Assembly (NCBI GenBank): GCA_015179025.1
Contig: WHUX01000078.1
Coordinates: forward strand, 1 to 64,000
Source of the DNA: Terfezia claveryi
Taxonomy: Eukaryota; Ascomycota; Pezizomycetes; Pezizales; Pezizaceae
Reading direction: 5' to 3'
Length of the DNA: 64,000 bases
The position numbers were made by a program, and so were the translations under genes. Positions 43,224-53,906 of this stretch are shown here, one piece after another; position 1 is the first letter of the stretch; every line of letters begins with the position of its first letter. The notes under the pieces were generated by a model, which was not told where the DNA came from, searched no databases, and was given only the letters and a program-made list of their open reading frames with translations.

Positions 43224-45739
43224 ATGAGTAACCGAAGATTGGTCGTCACGGGAAGGCTAGACGAGGAACCATACGAGATTGAGAGCGTCCTTGCTTCAGG
43301 TTTGCGAGAGGGCGTGCGTATGGCCCCAGGGTTAGCGAGTGGAACTGGGGATTGCATTGTACTGAGTCCCGAGGAACGCGACTTGGCTTGTGGATGGATG
43401 AGCACTAGTGAACTACAGGACAAGATTATCGAATTCCGGGGACAATTGTTCACCAATTCGCTTGACTCTAATACGGACGAGGATAACACGGCACTTTGGC
43501 TGGAATATTTTGTTAAACACAACCATACGTTTGGTATTATTCATGCGTGGGCAACAGCTTGCTATATCAACCCAGGACTCAGAAAAAGGCGACCAGAGGA
43601 ATTTCATGAGAGCCTAGTGCAATTCAATGGTCATCGCTTCTCCGATAGGATTGATGTGGATGCCAGCGGTTACAAGGTTATCAAGCAACCTCAGGATATA
43701 ACTCCACGGCGTATATGGGACGTCTGCAGTCATCGTGTCATACCATTCGAGTGGTTTGGAGAGGAGGACTATCAAAAGACACTCTGGACACGATGTAGAC
43801 CAATCTCCCATAGTTGGACTGCCTTCACAGACCGAATATTTGTCATGTCCCCTGTGAATAACTACCAATGGCCAGTCCCGCTGCCGAAGGAGATGACGTT
43901 AGAAACGGTCCGAGAACAGGTCCTGAAGATGAATTGCTCATATTCATGGCTGGATGTTATATGTCTGAGGCAAGAGTTCGAAGAGAGGCCAGATTTGGAG
44001 TCAGTGCGGGCGGACGAATGGAAGGTCGATGTCCCCACGATTGGGTTTATCTACAGCTGCGCTGAATTTGTCATTACCTACTTCAACGGATTAGGGAGGC
44101 CATTCTCACCTTCGGGGCTCGATCATGAGAGGCACTGGCTAAAGCGAGTGTGGACCTACCAAGAGACCGTACGACCGGACAAGATGTTGGTCGGTGGCTT
44201 GACGAGTGAGATACCACACCCCTTGAAAGAACCTGAAGTGAGTGATATAATGGCAATGTTAAAAAAAAAATCCGGTGAAATTGTGAAATACTTACAATTG
44301 CATAGCTAGCTGATCTGCTGGACGATTCCAGTTTCTACAACCGCATCCACCGCCTATCTGCTTCAAAGTCACAAATGAGTCTGATGACCTCTGTGCTGGA
44401 GATGCAGACCCGCTATGCTACAACACCTGTCGATATTGTTGCAAGCCTAGCGTACATTACCCCAAAGTACCTCAGCGTACTTCCAGTGTACCAATGCAAC
44501 GAGGCTCCAGGTGATGCCTGGAACCGCTTTATCGCTACTACGGCAAAGATGGACCCCTTGGGGTTGGATTATACTTTTGAGCTCATCAAGTGGTTCCCAT
44601 TTCCTTCCTTTGGGCACTGGTTCCCAAGCTGGGAGCAACTTATTCGTTTCCCTGACCTGGGCCTGCTGCCGGAAGATCAACACGCTTGCAAATATGTCTC
44701 GGCAACAGTGCATGCCCCGTTGAGGATCATTAGGTGTCTGCTCTTTAGGCATTGCAAGGTGCGGACCACCACCATGCCCTTGCACGAACTCAAATATCCG
44801 TTTCGAGTTCCCCCACTGTTCAGAGGCGATCCTGAAAGTAGTGAAATGTCTATTTCTGATTCTGACAGTGAGAGTGCGATATCTACCAACGAGGATGACT
44901 CAGGTGGCGAAAGTGGGCCACCCGTGCCGGTTCCCGACGGAGATATATCTCTTTCGGTCTCAGATGAGAGAGGCGCTCCTGAAAGCAGTGAAATGTCTAT
45001 TTCTGATTCTGAGAGTGAGAGTGCGATATCTACCAACGGGGATGGTTCAGGTGACGAAAATGGGCCACCCGTGCCGGTTCCCGACGGAGATATATCTCTT
45101 TGGGTCTCAGATGAGGAGATCAAAGAAGGGGAAGGTGTTTGGGTCTCGGATGAGGAGGCGGAAGGAAGTGATAACCTCTCCCTTGAGGATTCCGTTATTG
45201 GTTCTCCAGTTCCTGCCCCAGATAGATCTATAGTTCGTCTTTCATCAAGTAGTTCCACATCCCACTCCCCCGCTTCAGAGATTGCATTCATCCCCCATAG
45301 CAATGCCTGCATTCCTTTGTTTCACATCACCCACTTAGACGAGACTATCACTCTCGAGGCATACCAGGACACCATGTATCAGCCCCTCTATTCATATGTC
45401 AATGCCCTCCGAACGGGTGACCCTTCCCCGACTGCACCACGTTTACTTGAACTCTTCCCGCCGCTACCAGAAGACGAGGACCTGACAATTATGCTCCTGC
45501 CATGTGAAGCACAGAATGAGAATGTGTTGGTTGTATGCAGGGAGCCGGCTGAGACCGGGCCTAACGCGCCTGAAGTCTTGCACCTACAGAGACTCACTAC
45601 ACTAGAGTGGAATATCGGAAAGCGTGGTCAGTATTTCTTTGGTGAGGGAGTCCAGTTGGAGGGTTTTCTGAAAGCACCAGATGTAGTGCTAGGGATGGAG
45701 GAGAGAGTGGATGATAATGTGGAAATTTATCTCTTGTGA
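43224..45739 (+). CDS. HET-domain (heterokaryon incompatibility-like) protein, two exons
   Basis: Exon 1 43224-44237, intron 44238-44305 (68 nt, GTGAGT...GCATAG), exon 2 44306-45739; about 815 residues. The frame is open across the splice (..KEPE|LADLLDD..). HET motifs lie at about residues 155-320: PRRIWDVCSHRVIPFEWF, ISHSWT, YSWLDVICLRQ, VDVPTIGFIYSCAEFVITYF and HWLKRVWTYQET. HET domains act in fungal non-self recognition and regulated cell death; that role is inferred here. An acidic Ser-rich insert follows, with a 49-residue tandem duplication. It is homologous over most of its length to the HET part of 50186-53906, with which it is convergent. No signal peptide or membrane segment. Confidence 0.82.
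44831..45124 (+). repeat. 147-bp in-frame tandem duplication in the HET gene
   Basis: Two copies, 44831-44977 and 44978-45124, each encoding PESSEMSISDS..ESAISTN and GPPVPVPDGDISL. They differ at only a few residues. The length is exactly 49 codons, so the frame is kept. The insert is acidic and Ser/Pro-rich, probably disordered. Confidence 0.92.
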
Positions 45740-46186
45740 ATGGCCATGCGAAGCAAATACAGTAGGATAACTAATTCTCAACCGGTTTCATCCTCTAGGG
45801 TATGTTCCATCTATACCTAGGCACTATTGAAACATTCGCTGGTATGGCTCGTACCAAGTTTGAAGAATATTTTTACAAGAAGCAATAAATCTCGATTTGC
45901 CTTTGAGAAGTAATTCCATAAAATCTTTTTCTAGTATAGAATATAGTGGCTAATAAGTACCTACTATCATTTGCTACCTAAGGATGTATGTGTACAGTAG
46001 GATGCACCCCTACAAAAATCCCTGTCTTCACCTGCTTAAGCGACACCTCATGATATCTTAAGAGCATAGATAAGTAGTAGTTAGAGGCTTTTCCAGCTAA
46101 ATTGAGATCCAGTATAAATATGTACCGGGCCCACAGCGAGAACTCAATATTCGCGAGAGGCCTGGCTCGCTGGGGGCCCGAGCCTG

Positions 46187-46213
46187 CCGCGAGAACGGTT
46201 TGTTGTCTCGCGG
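46187..46213 (+). repeat. 27-nt hairpin CCGCGAGA...TCTCGCGG, first copy
   Basis: Perfect 8-bp stem with loop ACGGTTTGTTG, embedded in further GGGCCC-rich palindromes (GGGGGCCCGAGCC, GGCCCGGGCCCC). A second copy at 46323-46349 differs by one loop base (ACGGTTTGCTG). The conserved stem and loop suggest a mobile or structured element. Confidence 0.75.
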
Positions 46214-46322
46214 CTGGCCCGGGCCCCTCGCGAGGACACGGGAGCACATAATTACCCAAGTAAGGATATAGTAGATACAACGTTACATGGAATGAAGCAC
46301 GCAAGGAATGAGCCCGGGCTTG

Positions 46323-46349
46323 CCGCGAGAACGGTTTGCTGTCTCGCGG
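46323..46349 (+). repeat. 27-nt hairpin, second copy
   Basis: Same stem and near-identical loop as 46187-46213, again preceded by AGCCCGGGCTTG. The copies are 136 bp apart in direct orientation, and the sequence between them is not repeated. Confidence 0.75.
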
Positions 46350-47036
46350 GGGGTCGCCGGAGAATCTTTCCCGATATCAGCGGCGCATCCAGATGTACAT
46401 AAGTATATGTAAATGTTGGTTGTCCTGTATTGGTACTTATGTTCTGGAGTGCTTGGCTACGTTGAGGAAATGTGTGCTGTGGCCCAGAGCTGCCACCACA
46501 GGCATACTTACCTATGTAGCAGTTGTGCAAGCTGAGACAGGTTGAATGATTCCCGATTCTCAGCCTACTGTTTCGTGTCGACGTATGTACCATTGATTGC
46601 AGCGGGCGAACACTGTTCTCTGGTGGTACCTACCCCATATATACATGTGGCGTGGTGCACTGCAGTACTTACTGCAGGCAAGTTTTTTTTTTTTAGTCTT
46701 TTTTTGCTAACTAGTCCACCGTTGTTTCACAACAGGCTACTTTGTTTCCTCCCGCGCAGATCTGGAGTTGTTTACATCGCGTGCCCAGACGGTTATCGAT
46801 AAATCTGTATTCAGTGCCGTGCTTCGGCTAATTCCCCATGCTCGGGCGGCCGATGTGCGGTGCCCAGATTTCAGCTGGGGACTCTGCAAATCATAATTTG
46901 CTGCGCTTTCCTACTTTGGCCGTAGGTGAATGTGGGGGGTTTTTGTGGTCGAGCGCAATTGATATAATATTACGGCCGTTGTAATTTTTCAAGAGATTTA
47001 CGATATGTTGCGGGTTTTATACCCCCACTGGCTCCA

Positions 47037-47135
47037 CAAAAAACATTAAAAAAAATACACAGTATTCATATGCGGTCGCGTTAGGAGCCACCCGGAAGGA
47101 ACCCCGGGTGGGATTCAGGACAAGGCAAGTTAAGA
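47037..47135 (-). mobile_element. 'GAGTA-tail' retroposon copy G, minus strand
   Basis: On the minus strand it has an AACTTGCCTTGTCCTGAATCC block, then GGCTCC-TAACGC-GACC, then GCATATGAATACTG and an A/T tail. The first block is shared with copies at 28783-29110 and 48781-48965. Stem pairing is partly lost. No target duplication was found. Confidence 0.55.
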
Positions 47136-47886
47136 CAGCCCTTACATTCATCTCGTAGCGTCTGAATTCAATGCCGCGATCAGCCAACTGAAGCCACTGC
47201 GATCCGCTAGCAAGAACCACAAGATGAATGGCAGGGAGTTTCTTAGCCCTGGCCAGCATCGCGAAACCAATCACGGAACACATTTAAAAAGATAAACCCT
47301 ATGTACGTACCCAGCCAATTACTGTTAGAATGAATGCTCGCTATGTACCTAGCATTTATTTTAACCTTTCGCTTCGTCCAGACTGTTTACTGTTTTGCAG
47401 TATATACACGCAATCACTCTGCTCATGGTATAGAGCACTCGCTGCATGCGGTCTTCATGTTATTCTTCATCTTCACCAAGTATCCTCATTCTAAGCATAC
47501 ATTCATATGTTAAGCTCGGTCTCTACCTACCGGTACATCTCATGTATTTAAACCCCTCGCTTTTCCCGTATCTAGATGAATAACTGAATAAGATTAATTA
47601 CCTCGGAATATCCTCGCTCTCCTGCTTACTGCCACGATAACACTGCTTCACATAGTCTGGCTCATACCTGTCCTCCTCATACTGGACTTCTTTCCTCCCG
47701 AGCTAACTATATACAATTAATGATAGATCAAAAAATCAATAAATAGATATGTCGATACGAGATCAGGGTAAGAACAATCCAAGCTGAACAGCATAGTAAA
47801 AGCAACACTGCGGCGATGCGCTAGTTGGCCGTGCGCCGCAACCTGGGCCTGGTGGCAATGCTTACGGTAGCCTCCAGGTAGTCTGG

Positions 47887-48590
47887 TTGCACTACCCCTC
47901 CACAGATCGTCGAGCACCTGAACAAGTCATAGTCTCATCCCTACGAGTGCACTGGGAAAGCTATCACCTCCGAGTTCAAATCGAGGCCAGTGACACCCCC
48001 GAAGACCTGCTTATTGAATTCGTGGCCAGGGATCTCGCCGTCTGTGATATCAATGCTGGTAGAGAAATCCCTGAACGTATGGTCCACGACTTTAAGAGCC
48101 AGCTCCGAGAGCTTTTCAGGCGCCCTGCCACTGATGGCATTTTCCTCGGCCTGAATGGAGGTCACATGGGGTGGACATGCTACGGGTAACAGTGAACTAT
48201 GTTATCAGGAAGCTCCTGGATCGTCGGGGCCCAAAGGAACAGGCAAGCGAGCTTGACACGCTGCACGTCCGTTTCGTCTCGAGTTCACACCGATGCGCAC
48301 AATCGAACCCACTGCCGTCGCTGCAGAATGAGGCCGACGGGTACCTTGCCCATGTGAACGTCTATTCAGGACTGATGGACACCCCAAAGATGAGAGTACT
48401 TGCTGGGGAACGCACGACCTGCCTTTCTTTCCCCTTGAAAAACCGTATTGTAGCACGTATCATGAGGGAACTCGAGCTCCAAATTCGGGCAGACAAAGAC
48501 TTCAGGCAACAGATGAACAATTCAAGAGAAATTATGAAAGGCATGCTCCAGAACAAACATTTAAGATTCGCGGAGAAAAACCCATGCTAA
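47887..48590 (+). CDS. Hypothetical protein in two overlapping frames
   Basis: Frame 1 (47887-48189) has DTPEDLLIEFVARDLAVCDI and REIPERMVHDFKSQLRELF. Frame 2 (48171-48590) has VNYVIRKLLDRRGPKEQ and KNRIVARIMRELELQIRADK, with FRQQMNNSREIMKGML near its end. Both look like normal coding sequence rather than low-complexity, and they abut, so this is probably one gene with an intron I could not place or a frameshift near 48170-48190. No known domain recognised. Just upstream, 47745-47765 resembles the copia LTR (ATACGAGATCAGGGTAAGA). Confidence 0.45.
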
Positions 48591-48780
48591 AAATCACGTT
48601 GCAATGGAATGGCGTGGAGGTGGAGGACTCAGTGCTACCTAAAACTATGTGATGTTTTCCGGAGAATAGTGGTTCAAGTCAGGATCCTCAAACAGATACC
48701 GGTAGTCTATCACTCAGATTCACTCCTCTCCCTACTCAGGTTCCAAATGCAACCCCACTCAATTGTTGATGGGATTCTCT

Positions 48781-48965
48781 TTTTTCGGGCATGTGTCCGT
48801 TAATGACAGCATGGGGCCTCGTTCCCATTTGAGTTTCCGAGTTCATGTACCTAGTGCCGGACCTGGCAATTAACTTGCCTTGTCCCTGAATCCATCCGAG
48901 TTTCTGGGTCGCTCGTCATGGTCTCCCTAACCGACCCGTATTGGAGTAATGAGTATTTTAAAAAG
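48781..48965 (+). mobile_element. 'GAGTA-tail' retroposon copy H (185 bp)
   Basis: Flanked by TGATGGGATTCTCT (48767-48780) and TGATGAGATTCTCT (48966-48979), a 13/14 target duplication. The body contains GTTAATGACAGCATGGGGCC, a GCCGGACCTGGCAATTAACTT block, a CCTGAATCCATCCGAG block, GGTCTC-CCTAAC-CGACCC and ATTGGAGTAATGAGTA, then a short TTTTAAAA tail. It is the longest copy with defined ends and shows what precedes the tail in longer copies. Confidence 0.82.
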
Positions 48966-49788
48966 TGATGAGATTCTCTCCTTCCCACTGACCAAATCTG
49001 GTCCCAGCAACGCCGAATTTCGTATCATTAGGCTAGGGATTGTATTCATTTGCATTAGGCCACGGATATGGCGGAGTAGCCCTGGGCTACGGAAAGCAAG
49101 ATTGGGAGAGCGAAGAACCTTACTTGTGTGATTCGCCCCCTCGTGCCCTAAACCCAATGACAGCCAAGCCCGCTGAGCCAAGCCCGCTCCCCCACACACT
49201 ACCCAATTCTTGGCAGAGTGCCAAAAATCCTATAAGTACCCCTCTTTCCCCCCATTCCTTCCTCTTTTCTTCTTCTCTCCTCAGTCTCTAGCTACCTCGC
49301 ACGCAACAGGTGTGCTAACGCCTCGAGCTCCGCGGTATTAAGTTACCGGCTGGCTACCGACTCAGTACCCGAAGAAGCCACCCCGCTTTCAATGGGTCTG
49401 CTAACAACTCGTGGCTCACGTTGAGTGAGGATGGGAAGTGGGGGATGGAACAGAAAATGTCCGATTGACTAGAAAAGTGAAACTCGGTTTAGAGTATCTT
49501 TGTTTTGTTATCAAAAGACCCAAACAGGTATGAGATGTGGAAGCCCTGGTTTACATAAGTAGAATCTTAATGGAAAGGGGTGTCGTATGGGAAAGGAGGA
49601 AGAAAGAGAACGGAACCTGCGCTATGAAGTTCATAACCTTGACGTTGGTGTGCAGGCTCCCTATATGAAATAGGGTCTAAGAAGAACTTCGCCATGTATT
49701 TAGTCTATTTAGTCTTGTATTTCGCTGTAGATATAATAAAAAAACATTGTTAATCAACGAAAATGTATCAACTAGATCGTGATATGCC

Positions 49789-49832
49789 TTTTTTTTTCTC
49801 TTCTATACTCCGTACTCACTGCTCCTATACCA
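49789..49832 (-). mobile_element. 'GAGTA-tail' micro-retroposon L (44 bp), perfect 9-bp TSD
   Basis: Flanked by exact TGATATGCC at 49780-49788 and 49833-49841. On the minus strand the insert reads TATAGGAGCAGTGAGTACGG and ends in an A-run. The tail between GAGTA and the A-run differs from the other copies, so this may be a diverged relative. Confidence 0.65.
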
Positions 49833-49914
49833 TGATATGCCATATTGACGTGTTTACTCTTCTCCACCAACCTCATTTCACACCACATGACTTTCGAGTG
49901 TCCGCGGTTCACAC

Positions 49915-50050
49915 GAGAAAGAGCCACCTCCTGAGGGACAAGAGCACATGGGAGGACTTAGACAAAGGGGAGTGGATGAAGTAAGGCGAGGAGGTTTTTG
50001 TCGAGGCCCCGGAGGCCTTTTTTAGTTATTTATATCACGAGCTCACCTGA
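49915..50050 (+). pseudogene. LINE C-terminal fragment
   Basis: Reads DKSTWEDLDKGEWMK, stop, GEEVFVEAPEAFFSYLYHEL. This matches the last residues of Tad1-like ORF2 proteins: compare STWEEVDD...VVDLAETFFASLDLG at 39880-39974 and IKDWEDIDY...FTFLYRRL in LINE C. Only about 45 codons remain. Confidence 0.6.
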
Positions 50051-50090
50051 CTCGTTTGGGGTTCGCATTGATCTAGCGGAGATTTTCATC

Positions 50091-50140
50091 TTTTTTTTTT
50101 TTTTTTTGCCTAAGGCTATGAGATGGTCCTGCTATAATAT
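50091..50140 (-). mobile_element. LINE 3' tail copy, minus strand
   Basis: On the minus strand it reads GGACCATCTCATAGCCTTAG plus GC and an A-run of about 17. The LINE at 33193-40190 has GGGCCATCTCATAGCCTTAG at 40130-40150, shortly before its A tail. It is a very short 3' fragment of that LINE family or of a SINE that shares its 3' end. Confidence 0.65.
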
Positions 50141-50185
50141 TCCAAAACATAATAACATATGATACCAAACTTCTCCATCAGGTGT

Positions 50186-53100
50186 TTAAATAAACAACGC
50201 ATTGATCTTCCCTAAGACAGAATATTTTTCTCCCACCCCCAGCACAAGCTCACTACAAGAATCCGTTCTCAGAACTCCAACCTTCCTCAAAACCTCGACC
50301 TTAACAATCTCTGTAGTCCCATCCGCTGCCTTCCGCATTGCTTCCTGACCCTGAACTAATTCACATACAACCCAGTTGTAGGACTGATCCGGATTGGAGG
50401 TGGCAAGGGTATATAATTTACTAGGTGCTAGGCTCTCAATTGGGTATTGACCCTTGTACGGGCAATAGAAATCGAAAGCCCTCTTGGGCTCAAAATCCCC
50501 AGGTCGAAGAGCCCTAATTTCGTATTCATTCAATTCATCAGCCACTGCCTCCACCTGAACTTGTGAGATTGCCCAAATATCCGACACGAACAGGCACCCT
50601 CGCCAGATGTGCTTTAGGTGGACATTTAAGCTCGGCTCCGGTTCCCAGTGATTCTCTGGCCATACCGCAAGGCTGTGGTCGTAAGCAGGGTCCAGATCTT
50701 GCCACTCCATCAGCTGCTTCCAGGTCGGGAACCATCGGTCATAACCCGCTTCCATATCATCAACGATGGCTCTGTATGGGAAGTCGAACAAAATCTCAAT
50801 CTTTCGCGCAAATGGAAGGACATGGAAACATCGGGCCCAAGCAACTTCGTCACTGACACCCGCATCATAAGTTGGTAGTTGAGATGTGCGAAGCAGATAT
50901 AACAGTCCGGCAACTTTGTCTGTAGGTTGCGTGGAAAACCGCTTACCCATTTGCCTTACAAGATCATAGACACTACAACCAGACGGGCTATCTACTTGAG
51001 CAGCAAGGTTGGTAACAGGTCGGAGGGCCTGCCTCAATGTGATGACCTCCTCACCTACTTTGCTCTGGCTGTTCATCAGAAGCGGAGCTCGAGGCCCCTC
51101 CGATCTAGAACCGACCGCTTGCGCAGCTCTGAACTCACGATAAAACTCAGAATTATATATACCACCATTGATCGTTGTGTTCTCAGTCCGTATTTCCTGC
51201 AGGGTCCAGGCCCGCCGCAACCAGTGTCGTGGGTTGTCCCAGCCCTCGGCCTGGAATGGCTGCCCTAGACCATTAAAATAACGTACCAGAGCTGCTGCTT
51301 TGCGGTATATGTTGCCAATTGTGGGGACATCCAGCTTCCATTCGAGTTCCTTAAGCCTGGTGTCTTGCGCGTCAATGGACGCAGATTGCTGCCGAAGACA
51401 TAGAACATCAAGCCACATGTACTGTGCTCTAGCACTGAGCAGTTCCTTTCGTAGGTCGTCCTCCAAGTCGAGACCTTTAGGCAGCGGGGTAGGCCATTGG
51501 TACTGATTAATGGATGTCATGACTGGATCCATCGTATTCGTCCAGCTGTGTGTGATGGCCCAGAAGATAGGACATGACTTTGATGTGGACAGGTCCTGGA
51601 CGGCACGAGTAGATAGAAATTCTCGTGCGAGGTGTTCTGAGTGAAGCATCCGGAATTCTATTACCCGATTACTCTTCAAGTCCCACATTCGACGTGGCAT
51701 AATTGAATAGGGAAACTTTATGAGCCCCTGCTCAGTCTCATCCGTGAAAATTGCAGTTGCCCTCGCTTGGTCAATTAGCTTTGCCATTGCTAACCATTGA
51801 GCCCTATGTGCTGCGATATTGAAATCCAGGTCATTGAAACCTTTCCATGCGACGCGAGCTGCAGCATATGCTAAGCCAAGGTCATATCTTTGCTTGACAA
51901 AATAACGGATGTCATTTCGGATCCACACCTGGAGCTGGTCAGAGTGCACGCAATTATTGGCCTGATCTGGCTCTCACCTGAAGACACTTTGCTGCCACCT
52001 TATCGATGCCCACGAGGGCCACAAGTACTTCCGCAAGCAATTGTTCATTGAATGCGTTGCAGGCGAGGTCTGCCTGCGTTGGACATAAAATGCCATTGCT
52101 ATCTGCCGTCACTAAATGTGGGCAATGGATGATAGACTCACGGTGGTGTGTACTATCGGCACGGGCAAAGGTCTTCTCCTGGACAACATGCGTAGCTGCT
52201 GTGTAGGGCATTGGAAAGGGGGGCCACGTATCGTAGGGGGCCAAAGGTGCTAATGTAGTATCATTATATTCTCTGCTTGCGCGAGCAGCAGGGCTTCTCA
52301 TGGCCGCTTTCAGTAGCGATTTGATACTTGCCCCCGCCTTACCAGAGCGGGCTGCATCAAGAGCGGTGGGATATCCACCTCTCAAAGTCTCGTACTCACC
52401 ACCAACATGAAAGGGATCAGCCCCGCAAGTCAGCAGGACCGGGACCAGTTCCTCATCACCCTCATATGCTGCATGGCCCAATGCTGACCCATACTTACAA
52501 CCCACGAGATTGACATCGGCTCCACGGTCTAGCAGGAGCTGAATTGTCCCATTCGAGTCATATGGTATCGATCTAAACCCCATTTCTGGTTGAGCCGATC
52601 TAGCACGGGCCCTGGCGGCAATTGCTGCGCCCAGTGCAGTCCCAAACTGACCACCAGCGATCAAGTTGATGTCTGCTCCGAGAGCTAGCAGTAGGTTTAT
52701 CGCTATAGCTGTAGCGACCCCTTCTAATCCTCCATTATAAGCGGCCGCAGCCAAAGCACTTCCGTATTTGCCACGTGTGGCATTGATATCTGCCCCTCGA
52801 TTTTGCAGGAGCGATACAATATGAGCGCTTCCCGGCAGTGCATATGAAGCTGTGGCAAGTGCGCACCCATACTTGCCACCTATGCTGTTGACATCCGCCC
52901 GTCGGTCCAGAAGTAGTGATACGATATCAGCGTGCCCGGCCCATGCAGCCGTTGCCAATGCAGATCCGAACTCGCCACCTATGTGGTTGACATCTGCTCC
53001 GCGATCCAGGAGTAGTGATACAATATTAGCGTTTCCGGCCCATGCAGCTGTTGCTAAGACAGACCCGTGCTCGCCACCCATAATGTTGAAATCTGCCCCG

Positions 53101-53906
53101 CGATCTAGTAGTAGTGATACAATAGAGTTAGTGACATCGCCACCGCGCCATTTGCCTGCAGCTGTTGCTAATGCAGACCCATACATGCCACCTATGCTGT
53201 TGATATCTGCCCCGCGATCCAGCAATAGCGATACAATATGAGCTTTCCCGTGCCATGCAGCTGTTGCTAATGCAGACCCATACATGCCACCTCTGCTGTT
53301 GACATCTGCCCCGCGATCCAGCAGTAGTGATACGATATCAGTGTTTCCGTCGCATGAAGCTGCCGCTAATACAGATCCGTGCTCGCCACCTATGCCATTG
53401 GCGTCTGCCCCGCGATCCAGCAGGAGTGATACAATATCAGCATTTCCGGCCCATGCAGCTGCTGCTAATGCAGACCCATGCATGTTACCTATTCCATTTA
53501 TATCAGCCCGGCGATTTAGGAGCAGTAACACAATATCATATTTTCCACTCTGTGCAGCTGCAGCTAATGCAGTCGTCTCAGAGTATTCCCATGTCGATTT
53601 GGCATTGATATCTACTCCCCAGTCTAAAAGTAGTGACACGACCTCCGCATGTCCCAGCCAGGCAGCACTAACCAATGCGTATGCATAGCGAGCTCCCGAA
53701 GCCCCACGCGCCAGCAGCAGCAATACAGCACGCTTCTGTCCCCTCATTGCGGCTGCCGACAATGCATCTCGTGGCTGGTAGTCATTCGAGGACATGATGG
53801 TAGCGTTGATATCCACTTTCTCAACGTCGAGCAATCTCAGTAGTGTTTGTGTGTCACCCTTCTCTGCGGCTTGCACCAATCGGGAATCTGGGGTGTGGGT
53901 AGCCAT
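50186..53906 (-). CDS. Ankyrin-repeat/HET-domain fusion protein, two exons
   Basis: Exon 1 51978-53906, intron 51929-51977 (49 nt, GTGAGA...CTCTGAC...CTCCAG, phase 0), exon 2 50186-51928; about 1223 residues. Without splicing, two separate frames lie 4 bp apart. Residues 1-510 are about a dozen ankyrin repeats of 33 residues (GG.YGSALATAAW.G.A.IVSLLLDRGAD.N), many nearly identical. A linker with CPTQADLAC matches LSPEERDLAC near the start of the HET protein at 43224, supporting the fusion. HET motifs at about residues 720-920: PRRMWDLKSNRVIEFRML, ITHSWT, YMWLDVLCLRQQ, LDVPTIGNIYRKAAALV, HWLRRAWTLQEIR. Ankyrins upstream of HET is the reverse of the commoner order. A role in non-self recognition is inferred. 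Confidence 0.75.
52480..53560 (-). repeat. 99-bp tandem DNA repeats encoding near-identical ankyrin units
   Basis: Units of about 33 codons recur with highly similar DNA (for example CGCGATCCAGCAGTAGTGAT and CATGCAGCTGTTGCTAATGC on the plus strand, at many positions between 52850 and 53460). Most differences fall at the X in GG(M/E)(Y/H) and around the helix loop residues. Similarity at DNA level implies recent duplication or gene conversion. Confidence 0.85.

Larger units (their letters stand above)
45740..47036. other. Intergenic with a pair of GC-rich hairpins
   Basis: No gene was recognised. A GC-rich block at 46130-46360 contains two copies of a 27-nt hairpin (separate entry). A T-run lies at about 46685-46694. 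The rest is AT-rich without a convincing frame. Confidence 0.5.

Noticed and set aside
49040..49291. 83-codon plus-strand frame
   Set aside because: Pro/Ser-rich without motifs and ends in a pyrimidine tract; no support as a gene.
50186..51949. HET gene starting independently at MHSDQLQVW
   Set aside because: That start lies within the proposed intron, and homology to the other HET protein continues upstream into the ankyrin frame; kept only as an alternative if splicing is disproved.
52852..53688. Plus-strand open frames of 93-134 codons within the ankyrin region
   Set aside because: Antisense shadows of the ankyrin repeats; the minus-strand frame encodes a clear domain.
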